Numbered from the stretch's first letter, positions 1 to 9,757 are shown. The stretch: 64,000 nucleotides of DNA from Axinella damicornis (GCA_963931865.1 OZ007507.1:2634077-2698076), one strand, 5' to 3'. Notes: a model not told the origin generated them from the letters alone. Numbers and translations: made by a program.

Positions 1-43
1 GCATGTGACACTAATCATATACTGCCGTGGATGCTGTGCTCAG

Positions 44-191
44 AGACAGTGTTGCTGCTAGTGTTGGCGCTAGCCTTCCTGGAGTGGACATGGTATCTTT
101 GGTATATATTTTCGGATTTGTCGTTAAGGATGGGGGGAGGGTCAACCTGTTTGTGAAGGTCCCTAAGTTTGAAGCACCTATCGTGAGCTAA
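44..191 (+). CDS. possible last exon of an unidentified gene
   Basis: An open frame runs from an AG at about position 43 to a TAA at 189-191. It encodes about 48 residues, including the segments GVDMVSLVYIFGFVVKDGG and RVNLFVKVPKFEAP. An in-frame TAA at 12-14 means that, if coding, the exon must begin after that point, and the only AG acceptors are near 43-45. The composition reads like protein rather than random sequence, but I recognise no family. The rest of the gene would lie left of the window. It could also be chance. Confidence 0.25.
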
Positions 192-1002
192 GTAAAACGC
201 ATATCTGTTGGCTGTTCCGTGATCCTACATAAGATGGCAGTGCATGTATATTAGTATACAGTGATAACAGAGAGGTAGCCTGTCATGTGACACCACGCAC
301 ACGTGCAACTGTCTTTAGTTCAGAAACGGATGTTCCTTCTGGAGTTCTCTACAGGCAGCACTGTCAGTACCACAAGTATATAATTATTATTCAGCTGTCA
401 AACGAACTTGTTGCACATGGCTGCAGCTGCATGCAAGTGCGTCATACGACCTGTACTTCTTGCACTAGTACTCCATGCACCCACGTGCAGGCAGTGCATT
501 TACCGTACACAAAACTTGCGAGCATACCTCTCTGCTGCTGATCTTGATCCTTTGAGAATAGCAGGCTCCGACTTCCTCACGCAGGATACCTGAGCTCCTC
601 CCTTTATAATGACGTCATTAAAGTAACTCTGCATCCAGCTAACTGGCCTGGGTACCTAGCTAGCTAGCCTTCCTTATCCCCTCCCACAGATCAGGAGAGG
701 CACTAGTACATACATATTTTGTAGCCTCATTCCCAGGCCTAACCTGTTTTCTCTGTTCTTTGGTTTTTCCGAATACATGGATGCGGAAGGCCGCCCTTCC
801 GCATCTGTGTATTTTTGTCAACGGAAACCGAAGAACAGAAAATATGGGGTAGGCCTGGGAATGAGGCTACGTATTTTGTAGCTAGCACCTACATGTATTC
901 ACCAGATAACATAGCCTTGTTCCCACACGGCCTGGGAACGAGGCTACAGATAACAACGACACTGATTCATAAAAAAACCCACACAAGACCAACACATAAC
1001 AG
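192..1002. other. intergenic stretch with two hairpin elements
   Basis: No convincing coding sequence. It holds a palindromic element at 722-869 (ends TAGCCTCATTCCCAGGCC and its reverse complement, with long imperfect arms) and a short one at 912-946. The short open frames here have no protein-like features and overlap the hairpins. Confidence 0.5.
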
Positions 1003-2346
1003 CTATGCCCAGCTCTCCCCGTCAGTGGTAATGTTAGCATATTCCAGTCCAGAGAGGTCCACTGATGACGTCAGTGCTTTGCTGAACTCTCTCGTGAGGA
1101 GGTCGTGTAGAGCATCTCCATCATGGGAGTACCGCCACCGACCGTCAATGATGTCATAGCGCTTGGGACCACTGAGGAAAGAGAACGTACATATCTTTAC
1201 AGCGTAATAGAACTTAGCCTTGTAGTCTTGCCTGCACAATATTACTGAAAATGCCTTGCAACCTGATAAATGGTTCTTCTGTTCGATTAGCTTAGACTCA
1301 GCTTTGTAGCTAGCTTCATTCCTAGGCACTCGGTACAGGGATAAGCCGTATCGAGCGCCTGGGAACGAGGCTACTTTGTACCCAGGTCCGTGCAATAGCG
1401 TAAACAAAATTTAATGCTCAAGTGCTAAACAGGAAAGCAACACATCAGCGAGATGAGCAATTAACTGTGGACAATAAGTAGTCTCGCGGCCAGCCTCTCG
1501 CCACACCCACTACAGGCAAGAGGCTGGCCTGCGAGACTACACTAAATGCAAGAGCACCTGATATTGAGCTAGCAATGAAAGGAGAAAGCTATTGCACAAC
1601 TTTAATTTCTGGTTCAGCACTTTTCTTTTGTGCCACTACACTGTAGGTGGTCATTAAACAAAACACCTGAAGGTGAATGGTACATTGTTGCAAAGTCTTG
1701 GAAGTTACCCATGGTTATGCTGTCATATATTCTACGCTATGTACAGAGACAAGCTGAAGACCCGGCAGTTAGGAAGATGGACTCCTGAATTTTTCCAAGC
1801 TATCCTTGAAGAAGACTCTTTAGGAGTAGCTATTCAAATTGTGCCTACACAGAGTCTACCAACTCAGTGATACATGTCCGTACACTGTGTGTGGGAAGCA
1901 GCTCTCTATTGGTTTGAAACTTTGGCCATCTGATTGAAATACCTTGTTGGTGATGACAGCCATATCTGTTTGTTGGGAGTCTGCTTGTTGATCACATATG
2001 TTCCTCCACCACCTGCACAGGGGAACAACAGAGTACACAATGATGTCCAAGCCACACTAGGTCAAAGGATTAGTTGAACTTTAAAGGATTCCCATTGACT
2101 TCCAATACTACTTCCATTGCACACAAATTCGTGATGAGGAGGAGAGAAGACAGTACCTATTAGAGCCATGGGGAACATTTTGCTGCAGCCATCAACCGCA
2201 GAAAAGTGAAAAGCCGAAGGGAGTGTGTTTTCTGCTTGCAGATGCCAAAGTCTCCTTGCTTTGGTGCAGAGCAATTTGCTCACCTACAGCCTCACGATCA
2301 GAGCTTACTTGGTTGTGCAGGCTCTGATCAAGTCTGTGACGGTACC

Positions 2347-2396
<50 letters not shown>

Positions 2397-4652
2397 ATCC
2401 ATATTGTAACTATACCTCCTAGGTTGATAGTCAGTACACCACCCTGCAAACAGAAGAGAAGACATTCTGTTCCAGCACTGAAACTACAGTAGTGACATCA
2501 TTACAGTAGTGACATCATTACAGTAGTGACATCATTACAGTAGTGACATCATTACAGTAGTGACATCATTACAGTAGTGACATCATTACAGTAGTGACAT
2601 CAATACAGTAGTGACATCAATACAGTAAGGGTCAGTCTCCCAGCAGTACCCTTGCTCACCTCGTTCATGGGCACAACTACCAATATTTTGTCACTAGTGG
2701 TATGTAAAACAAGAGAGGTTAAGCGTCTCTTACATTACATAGCAGGTTGAGAATATATTCGTTCCAGGCGGCAGCCTTATAATTCTGGCGATATCTGACT
2801 ATCGTTATAATTATCATGCTCACTAAACAACTCCCCATTCCCAGGCCTGCTATTATAGCAGGCCTGGGAATGGGGAATTGTTTAGTCATAGGCAGTAGGA
2901 GTGTATGCACCATTGCTCACAGCAAACTGGGCATCGTAATCCTTATGACAGAGTCCCAAGTCTCCGAGATCCTCAAAGAACGAGGCCAATTCATCCAGCG
3001 TCTCGTCTGCTAGCTTCTCGTACGTCAGCTCATCCAGTTGCCTGCAGTGGTAGAGCAGCTAGTCAGGAACAATGGACGGCCATTGAAACAATTAGCTCAG
3101 TGTCCGATCACGCTGCCAGTATTACTGGTAACCCCCTCCTATTACGCCTAGTAATGTGCTTGATCATACAACCTTTCATGCTAGCTAGCCTTGCTCCGAG
3201 GCCCAATACGAAATTCGTGTACACGGTTTGGGTACCTTTGTGGTGGTTCAGGGTGCTCATAAGCTCCTAACTAATTCAGGCTTCAACTCTCACCTGATAT
3301 TACCTGGCTCTGAGCACAGCACACTCTGGGTATGAAATGCAGCTGTACCAGGGCTGCGGGGGTCCTTGTGCAACTAGCAGTGGTCAAGAGAAACATACGC
3401 ATCAACTACTAGGGGTCAAGGGAAAAATATCCATGTCCAGGGGTCAAGGGAAAATATCCATGTCCTTTATCTTTCCATTGCAATGTAGTCACCCCCCCCC
3501 CCCCCCCCCCCCCCGAGTGGTTAAACATGAACACGGCAATGTACCACAATGGAGTCATTTACAAAAGCCTACGCAGTATTCCTTTTGACAAATTATTCTA
3601 TCCAGACCTGTCAAGTCTCACGCATCCTGCGTGAGACACACGCATTTACGTGTCATCTCACGCTCACACGCATGCATATCCGAATCTCACGCATTTGCAC
3701 CACGCATGTTACTGCTGATTTTGGCTGCCCTTTGAACACTGAAGCACTATGTAGTAAGCATTTCATTGACTTCCCTAAGTGGATACTGACAGGTTTCTCA
3801 ATGGTTGATTTAATTATACCCACTTACATGACACGTGTTCAAGTTCTAGGCAACAACGAATTTGATAATGTTGTTTAGAAACTGCTGTGTGTTTATTCCG
3901 TCATGAATTTCTGCCTTGACCTTGACCTTCACAGGTCAAATTCGGCATTGTGAAGGGTATTTATTGTGTCATGAGTTTAAATTGGATGGGTGTTCATGGG
4001 GTCTCACTCATTTTGTGCCAATCTCACTCATTTTGAGGTGGGGTCTCACTCAAGTGAGGCTGCCGACCTTGACAGGTCTGTCTATCTGTCGTCTGTCTAT
4101 CCATGAGGGCTAAAGGAAGCAGTTTCATTGTTAAACTGCAAACTTTCTACAGGTCCGCATTAATACTGTGCATATGGTGCTAGCCGTACCAGGGACTACA
4201 ACAAATCAGACAGAAGCAGCTGCCATGTTGATGGTTGATGCAATTCCACTACGAAAGATTGCAGGGTTGAAGGGATATGCTTTCAGTTTGCCCCAGTATG
4301 CAACCTTCAGCGAGCTCTAAATAGAATATTCTACTTTGTCTCCACCAGTACCATTTATACAGGTTGTATAGCCGATGGAACCGTGCTGAAAACATGCAGG
4401 TCAAGAACAATTCACCTTGTTCAGGTATAATTGCTGAACTGTACGATTACAGCAGCCTGTTGAAAACAGGCCACCTTGAGTTCTTCTGTCAGTCCACAAG
4501 TCTTCAGTGCCTCTCAAAGAGTTCAGACGATGATGTGTCCGCACAATGCCAGCCACACGAAAGTTATGAATAGTTGCAAACACCCGTAAATTCTTACACA
4601 GCAACTGCTTTACTCTGAGTATGGAAGACATGCCTTCGAAGGTCACGCCCAT
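1003..4652 (-). CDS. FXN: frataxin, mitochondrial
   Basis: Six exons read in frame: 4652-4416, 3325-3294, 3041-2921, 2443-2416, 2012-1943 and 1171-1003, giving 218 residues (human about 210). Exon 1 encodes an Arg-rich, acid-poor mitochondrial targeting region. Residues 91-130 form the acidic helix ([20 protein letters not shown]). Then come [27 protein letters not shown] and GPKRYD...WRYSHDG, the beta-sheet core of frataxin. Frataxin acts in the matrix with NFS1-ISD11-ISCU to speed iron-sulfur cluster assembly. From memory of the human gene, the 121-nt exon matches human exon 3 in length and phase, and human exon 4 (98 nt) is here split into 28 + 70 nt. The 32-nt second exon is the least certain; it was chosen because it alone satisfies the phases. 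Start alternatives are Met1 (4652) or Met8 (4631). The introns hold a 17-bp tandem repeat and a CA tract. Confidence 0.9.
1311..1373. repeat. diverged hairpin element
   Basis: Imperfect inverted pair beginning TAGCTTCATTCCTAGGC and ending GCCTGGGAACGAGGCTA. It is a decayed copy of the hairpin family seen throughout the window, in the intergenic or intron space beside the frataxin last exon. Confidence 0.5.
1479..1539. repeat. hairpin element (TAGTCTCG subtype)
   Basis: Inverted repeat with arms TAGTCTCGCGGCCAGCCTCT and the near-perfect complement AGAGGCTGGCCTGCGAGACTA around a 20-bp loop. It lies in the last intron of frataxin. Confidence 0.7.
2349..2392. repeat. (CA)n microsatellite
   Basis: About 21 uninterrupted CA units in the frataxin intron just downstream (transcript sense) of the 28-nt exon. 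Confidence 0.95.
2486..2626. repeat. 17-bp tandem repeat
   Basis: About eight copies of ACAGTAGTGACATCATT, nearly identical except the last two, which read CATCAAT. It lies in a frataxin intron directly upstream (transcript sense) of the 28-nt exon. Each unit contains TGACATCA, one base from a cAMP-response-element core. Confidence 0.95.
2822..2886. repeat. near-perfect 65-bp palindrome
   Basis: The arms ACTAAACAACTCCCCATTCC and their complement meet at a short AT-rich centre. It sits in the frataxin intron immediately beside the 121-nt exon. The inner part (CATTCCCAGGCC) resembles the hairpin-element family. Confidence 0.85.
3491..3514. repeat. poly-C run
   Basis: An uninterrupted run of about 24 C in a frataxin intron. 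Similar G/C homopolymers occur near 29.67, 35.2 and 58.1 kb. Confidence 0.9.
3603..4080. mobile_element. 478-bp TIR element (MITE)
   Basis: Begins CAGACCTGTCAAG and ends with the exact complement CTTGACAGGTCTG. It is flanked on both sides by TCTATC, a likely 6-bp target duplication. The interior has clustered CTCACGCAT-like and CTCACTCATTTT-like motifs and no transposase. It is inserted in frataxin intron 1. Confidence 0.75.
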
Positions 4653-4655
4653 TTA

Positions 4656-4685
4656 CTTACGTACGTACGTACGTACGTACGTACG
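4656..4685. repeat. (ACGT)n microsatellite
   Basis: About seven ACGT units directly 5' of the frataxin start codon, within its likely promoter or 5' leader. A similar tract occurs at 50.92-50.95 kb. Confidence 0.9.
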
Positions 4686-4809
4686 GATGAGAAAATCGCT
4701 GACTCAGCAGGCTACGATGGCGCGCGCGGCGTACAAAAACGCAACACTTGACTCGACTACATGTAATGTATATACAGTCTACATTCCAGAAAAGCTGGGC
4801 GCGCGCGGG

Positions 4810-5490
4810 CTAGTCTGGCAAAGCCTAGCGCTAGCTAGCCTCGTACCCAGGCCTTCAAATCGTGGGGGGAAGGCCTGGTATACACTGTTTGCGCATGCGT
4901 TTAATTTAAATGTGAATATTACGTCAATTTTAATTGTGACGTTTGCGAATGGGTTGGGCTTAACCGATGACGTTTGCGTAAACAAAACCGCGTATGCGTG
5001 CATGAGAGCGATCAAAGGGCTCACAACAAGCACACCACAGCTCTTTCCACTGTCTACAAGTCCCTTCTTGTAGCTAGTCCATGAGGAAAGGGAGCGCTTG
5101 GTAGCACAGGCTCTTGCCATAGCCAGTAGGTAGCTAGCCACACGAACACGTCGCTGCCTTCGTACACAGCTCTCATGGAGGAGCGCTGCTCTTCTTTCAC
5201 AGTCATCTGTGTCATTTTCAGCCTTCGCAAAGCATAGGAAAGAGCCTCAGAGAAACTACTACCACTGGAACATTTGCACGCCATGATTGCTACTCGTCGT
5301 TCGTTGCGGTTCTTCTAGGAATGTAAACGTAGACGTCATTCGACGTCATCGTTTCACGGAAGAATACCGAGATATCCTATTTTCCAAGATTTTGGGGGAA
5401 ATTAAGCGCATGCGCAAACAGTGTATACCAGGCCTTCCCCCCGCGATTTGAAGGCCTGGTTACGAGGCTAAGCGCTAGCCAGACCCTATC
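4810..5490. mobile_element. TIR element enclosing a RecQ-like helicase fragment
   Basis: Inverted repeats of about 90 bp face each other at about 4813-4910 and 5400-5486. Both contain the segment CAGGCCTTCAAATCG, a G run, AAGGCCTGGTATACACTG and TTTGCGCATGCG. The outer part carries TAGCCTCGTA-CCAGGCC, the same end motif as the hairpin family. The 490-bp interior is mostly a broken minus-strand helicase exon. No transposase is visible, so this is either a non-autonomous element or a deletion derivative. Confidence 0.65.
4998..5283 (-). pseudogene. RecQ-like DNA helicase fragment, two frameshifts
   Basis: From ATG at 5283 the minus strand reads FSEALSYALRRLK, then SDVFVWL. In another frame comes the Walker A motif PTGYGKSLCYQALPFLMD, and in a third SGKSCGVLVVSPLIALM (motif Ia). 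Together these match the N-terminal half of a RecQ helicase core: the Q-motif region, motif I and motif Ia. Frame is lost twice by an extra four bases: GCTA inside GTGGCTAGCTACCTACTGG, and again inside ATGGACTAGCTACAAG. The DEAH motif and everything downstream are absent. The whole fragment sits between the inverted repeats of the surrounding element. Confidence 0.7.
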
Positions 5491-5635
5491 GCACGCGTGC
5501 GAGGGCTGCGAGGGCTGGCTTCGCCAGACTAGGCGCGGGCGGGGCCTGGGAAGGCTGGCGAAGCCGGTAATAATTGGGGCGAGCCTGAGCGAGCCCCACA
5601 CTAGCGTGACTTCATTGCGCAGTGCGTGTGTATGT

Positions 5636-5666
<31 letters not shown>

Positions 5667-5974
5667 GACTTGCAATTACCGTAAATTTTAAATCAGCGAA
5701 TTTCACTTGCACGTGCACAATAATATTTAAATTCAACGAACTCTAGCACGCACCTCCTCGATGCAAGGACTCGTGAACCGTCTAGCTACCTGTTCGACGG
5801 ACGATGGCGACAACAAAGAAGGAGAGACCACTCGTGGACATTGGCTAGAGCACCACGAACATTCTGCCTCCTCGGTGGCGACACTCCGCGGACCAGACGG
5901 TGACTGCTCGTGGGCCTATAGCTACCGCCGGGCCGGGCGGTGATGCCGGTTGCTGCTGGAGTGCCGGCTTCAGC
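5284..5974. other. non-coding stretch with GCTT microsatellite
   Basis: Contains the left part of the element's inverted repeat, a GC-rich segment with further CTGGCTTCGCCAG-type inverted motifs (about 5510-5570) and a (GCTT)n tract at 5635-5667. A 60-codon frame at 5761-5943 has no recognisable features. Confidence 0.5.
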
Positions 5975-6247
5975 TATAAAAGCTCACAGTTGCTGTGATG
6001 TGTACAAGTGTATGTTTAGTGCCATAATTTCTGTCGCCTATATATGATCATTGCCCAGTCACATTCTGATGACAGTGCAACTGCTCCTTGCATGTCCCGG
6101 TGCATGCACTTTGCTCAGGCTCGCCCCCCAATGTCCTGCATTCCACTAGTTAGGTCTTTGCAAGAACGGTTCGCGCGAATGTATGTAATCCCGGCGGCAT
6201 TGAAAATTATTTTCTCGGAAAAAAATATTCAAGTTCAGATACAATAA
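5975..6247 (+). other. possible tiny transcription unit
   Basis: A TATAAAAG box at 5975-5982 is followed 62 bp later by ATG (6044) and a 67-codon frame ending in TAA. An AATAAA polyadenylation signal overlaps the stop (about 6242-6247). The predicted peptide is basic and Cys/Met-containing, and I recognise nothing in it. Spacing and signals suggest a small gene or short transcript convergent with the trefoil gene next door, but no homology supports it. Confidence 0.25.
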
Positions 6248-6303
6248 ATTCCTATCCTTGACACTCGCTCCTAATTAGCTTGTTTCAGTCCATTGCTGTC
6301 CGG

Positions 6304-6780
6304 CTACTCCACCACAATCACCTTCCATTCTGACCTCTGCTGCGGATCAAGAACAGCGATTATCGGAGCTCCCGGGGGTCCAGGTTGGTAGCTCAGATAG
6401 AAATTAGTCTTGAAATTCCTTAGACGCCATATACTGTTGGCTGGATCTCCGACGGACTCGAACACCCACACCTGAATACCTCCGTTCTCCCATCGGTTGC
6501 CCTGTATGTCTATGTAGCTGTTGCCCCCGTCCTGCTCAGGTGTAGTCAAGGCGGACGTGCGAACGGAGTTCAAATGGACGAAGAATTCGCCTTTGTATTG
6601 ATCGGATGCGTCGATGTTCCATAGCTGACGTTGGGTGTCAGCTGGATTTTTGTAATCAGTGTCAAGGTCGCTTCTGTAGGCTGTAGACTTTACCTCGGCT
6701 ACCTGCTGGGGTTCAGTGACAGGTTCCAAATAGACTTCCACATTTGGGCCCCAGGGTGGAATTGGTACTTCTTTGGCCAT
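6304..6780 (-). CDS. beta-trefoil (ricin-B-like) domain protein
   Basis: A single-exon gene of 158 residues. No signal peptide is apparent, so it is probably cytosolic. It has four W-centred repeats typical of the beta-trefoil: RQLWNI, IQVWVFE, SIWRLR with TNFYLSYQPG, and SEWKVIVVE. This is the layout of R-type lectin-like folds, but QxW signatures are weak and sugar binding is not assured. The frame is open upstream to 6948. I prefer the ATG at 6780 because a TATA box (6894-6901, reverse strand) lies between the two ATGs and would place the transcription start near 6870. No partner genes are nearby; the flanks are transposon-rich. Family assignment is moderate; ligand unknown. Confidence 0.65.
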   Translation of the reverse strand: MAKEVPIPPWGPNVEVYLEPVTEPQQVAEVKSTAYRSDLDTDYKNPADTQRQLWNIDASDQYKGEFFVHLNSVRTSALTTPEQDGGNSYIDIQGNRWENGGIQVWVFESVGDPANSIWRLRNFKTNFYLSYQPGPPGAPIIAVLDPQQRSEWKVIVVE

Positions 6781-6893
6781 TTCAGAAATCGTTGCGGTGG
6801 AGAGCGCGAGCTCGTTTGATAGAATTGTTAACTCGCAAAAATCACTATAAAGCAGACCGTCTAGTGTATAGCTAGCTGATGTCTTGCGCCAAT

Positions 6894-6901
6894 TATTTAT
6901 A
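6894..6901 (-). promoter_or_regulatory. TATA box of the trefoil gene
   Basis: TATAAATA on the minus strand, 114 bp upstream of the preferred ATG. It argues against the upstream in-frame ATG at 6948, which lies on the far side of the box. Confidence 0.5.
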
Positions 6902-7130
6902 GCTAGCAGTATACGAGATTCTACTATGCAGAACTGAAACGTTGACACTATGGGTTATTATAGCAGCAGACAGATAATCTCCTGCTCTGTTATCTATATG
7001 GTGAAAGGTCTGGACACTATAATAATGATACGATGTCGTGCACATGCGTTACATGCCTAGCTACATTCAGTATTATTGTGTGTGAACTTTCACTGTTATT
7101 GTAGTGCCATTTGTGGGTATAGAATAATTG

Positions 7131-7252
7131 TCGAGTTTCGAGTTCGAGTTTCGAGTTCGAGTTTCGAGTTCGAGTTTCGAGTTCGAGTTTCGAGTTCGAG
7201 TTTCGAGTTCGAGTTTCGAGTTCGAGTTTCGAGTTTCGAGTTCAAGTTCGAG
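7131..7252. repeat. 13-bp minisatellite
   Basis: About nine copies of GAGTTCGAGTTTC with few variants. A related GAACTC-rich array in the opposite sense is at 9391-9438. Confidence 0.95.
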
Positions 7253-7447
7253 TTGACGGTAGTACAATCGCTCGACATCTCTCGACTCTACAGCAGTTCC
7301 ATCGAATACTGGCGGAGAGTGGAGGTTGCTACGTACCGGGGGGTTTTCTCGAGATGCTGTTCACATCCACGCAAAAATAGTAAGTACGCGGAACAGAGAA
7401 ATTAGTATTTGGGGGGATGTACAGCCCTATTTGGGGTGAATTTTCTT

Positions 7448-8172
7448 AGTCTCGTGCCCAGACCACACCCCCCGAGGGAGAGACGGTCTGGTGAACGAAG
7501 TCGAATTTCTTGGGCTTGAAGCATACTACGGAATGTGTAATCATTGTATAATCCCGTGGTGTTAAGTGCCTGCGAAAGCTCCTGCTGAAGGCGACCGTGT
7601 CAACCAAGCGCGATCATAGCTACTCACATCGGGAGACAAGATGTACTAACCTTTTGCCACTCACCCACGCCCCATAGAAGAGTTTTGAAGCATCCTTGTT
7701 CGTCCATGGAATCTGCTTCCCGTCCGTTTGGCAGTCATTTCAGGCACTTTACGGGGTCAAATACGAAGAACGGCCCCTTAGGGCTAGGGCTAGCATTAGC
7801 TTGAACCTAGAGGAGCCCCTTCGTTGTACTTGATCCCTTTGCTGACCTCGCTTCCAAAGCTCTCAACTTGATCCTTCATAAGCGATGTCACAGGGCTCGC
7901 AACTAGCACAATCAAGCGCAAAGGTCTTCAAAAGTTGTCGCCACGACGTAGCGTTGCCTTACAGAGTCAGCGCTAAGGGCAAACTGGCATGGCAAAGGCT
8001 CTTGGCTGTTGTCTTCTCCAGCTTATAAGTATCCAAACGATTACTACGTAATTATTAACAATCTCGCGATCTCATTGGTCCTTACCACATTCCGGTAATA
8101 AGCCCAAGAAATTCAACTTCGTTCACCAGACCGTCTCTCCCTTCGGGGGGTGTGGTCTGGGCACGAGACTAG
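7448..8172. mobile_element. TIR element with a second RecQ-like fragment
   Basis: Long inverted repeats of about 70 bp: the left (7448-7520) begins TAGTCTCGTGCCCAGACC and continues through GGGAGAGACGGTCTGGTGAA to CAAGAAATTCGACTTCG-type sequence in complement; the right is 8098-8172. The roughly 580-bp interior contains a decayed minus-strand RecQ-like helicase segment and no transposase. Its ends share the TAG(T/C)CTCGT-CCCAG(A/G)CC motif with the other TIR and hairpin elements. Confidence 0.7.
7840..8010 (-). pseudogene. RecQ-like helicase fragment
   Basis: In the minus direction, KSLCHASLPLALTL is followed in a different frame by LIVLVASPVTSLMKDQVESF. These correspond to the end of motif I (GKSLCY-x-LP) and motif Ia (VLVVSPLISLM-DQ) of RecQ-family helicases. 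Stops and frame changes separate the pieces, and the Walker A lysine region is degraded (TTAKS in place of GxGKS). It lies inside the 7448-8172 element, at the same relative place as the fragment in the 4810-5490 element. Confidence 0.6.
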
Positions 8173-8594
8173 AATTTTCTGTGAAGTAATGCTTGCGGCA
8201 GTGGGAACGAGGCTAGGTCATGATCACTTGTTTGTGCATGGTCACTGACGCTAGTTGGTGTTTGCACTTTGCACAGAAGTCCGTAACGCAGTTGTATGGT
8301 TTACCTTTCCGAGACAGAAGACTAGTTAGTTAGAGTTCTGTCTTTCCAGCATGATTCGGAGTGAAAACTGTTTACCTTCTTTGCAGAGAATGCTCCGGCA
8401 TATGGCCGAACCTGCCTTGAACACTACAAGACACCTCAGCAGTGTGCAGAGAATGCACTTGCATGGCCCGACTCTGGTGGACACTATAATATGACTTAGT
8501 TCAGCTGATATGCATGGTTCTGCAGAGGTGGAAAGCTTGACTACTCACCTCTGACCTGACATAGTCTAAGCATACTCATTTCTAGGAAAAAAAA
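8173..8594. other. no gene recognised
   Basis: A short non-coding stretch with one half-copy of the hairpin end motif (GTGGGAACGAGGCTA, about 8190-8215). Nothing else is recognised. Confidence 0.4.
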
Positions 8595-8980
8595 ATGTCC
8601 AGACTGTTTCAGAAAGATATCAAACTGCTTGAGGAGTCCAGAAGTTTGCCCTCAGGATATCGGTGTAGCAAGAGCTATTACATGAGCTATGAGGACCTAA
8701 TGGACACCTTCCAGCTTCCTGACCTATCAGCGAGGAGCTCAGACTCTCATTACTGTTTAAGATTGTACACGAGTCATTTTCCCCACCAACATTTTTTGTA
8801 ACCATGAACTCCACATCACATCAGACTAAACCGTACATGTATCGTCAACCTTTTGCTCATACCAACTCCTTCCTTTATTCATTTGTGCCTCACACTTTCT
8901 CTGCATGGAATGCTTTACCTAGTCACAGTATGTAACGAATATGACAACTCCGTCTACTTTTAAGAATGCATTTTTCCTCA
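8595..8980 (+). mobile_element. LINE reverse-transcriptase 3' remnant
   Basis: In broken frames the plus strand encodes KDIKLLEE..., SKSYYMSYEDLMDTFQLPDL, then (another frame) PFAHTNSFLYSFVPHTFSAW and NALP. This order is the C-terminal tail of non-LTR retrotransposon ORF2 proteins (CR1/Jockey-like), where the PFAHT...YSFxPxTxxxWNxLP block is typical. Several stops and shifts mark it as dead. The rest of the element is not visible upstream. Confidence 0.65.
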
Positions 8981-9390
8981 CTCTACGTACCTTAGATGTT
9001 TCTGTTTTTGTGTGTCTTGGGGGTACTACTCATTAGCTATATTATGCTATTACTGTATCCCTTGCTGTGCATAAAATTTCATAGGAAAAAATGACAACTA
9101 TCTTAGCGGCAAGAACTTCCTGTGGGTGGAGCTTCACGGATGTGATCGACACCCCGGAATACGCTGGATTCTTGAATGAGACATGGCGAATCGCTGTGCC
9201 GTATACCGCGTTACCCGCGAGTGACTGACAAAAGTCGAGGAGAGCAACGAGCAGGTCGACTGTGATCGTACGCGTGGTATCGCAGTTGATCGCTAATTAC
9301 CACGCATAATTACGTTCCGTGAGGACAACTCGAAAGGGTCTGGTTCCGAGACTAGCATTCTCCTAGTTATATATTCGGCTGCGCGACAAC

Positions 9391-9438
9391 TCGAACTCGA
9401 ACTCGAACTCGAACTCGATCTCGAACTCGAACTCGAAG
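9391..9438. repeat. (GAACTC)n hexamer repeat
   Basis: Eight units, one with GATCTC. It is the reverse-sense relative of the GAGTTC-based minisatellite at 7131-7252. Confidence 0.9.
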
Positions 9439-9483
9439 TTTATCCATCCCCCCATTTGTGGATTCAGCAGTGGATTGTCTAAT

Positions 9484-9757
9484 GCCTACTGAGGATTTCA
9501 GGTTACTTGTCCAAATCCATTTCAAATTTTCGGCGCATGCGCACTGGTGAGAGAGTGCGCGGTGTGCGCCTTCGCCGTTTATATGGCGTAGCTGTCTTGC
9601 CGTACCGTAAACGAACGCACAATCGTTCGAACGAACACGGCAATTCCCAGCTAGCTTAGACTTCAAGTACAAAGGCAGTTTCCATGGCCATACGTATGCG
9701 CATGCGCTAATTTCTTGAATGGATCTGGGACAAGCAACCTGAAATCCTCAGTATAGT
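9484..9757. mobile_element. TIR MITE, about 272 bp
   Basis: Inverted repeats of about 58 bp: the left begins CTACTGAGGATTTCAGGTTA and the right ends with the complement (AACCTGAAATCCTCAGTATAG). Both inner ends carry GCGCATGCGC. No coding capacity. Confidence 0.75.

Noticed and set aside
2486..2626. Regular 17-bp repeats that could be mistaken for a CRISPR-like array.
   Set aside because: The units are directly adjacent with no spacers and lie in an intron of a eukaryotic gene.
4998..5283. An intact RecQ gene or frataxin first exon starting at ATG 5283.
   Set aside because: Two 4-bp insertions break the helicase frame and the rest of the protein is absent; frataxin has a better first exon at 4652-4416.
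6781..6948. A 56-residue N-terminal extension of the trefoil protein from the ATG at 6948.
   Set aside because: A TATA box lies between the two ATGs and the extension has no signal peptide or domain; the 6780 start fits better.
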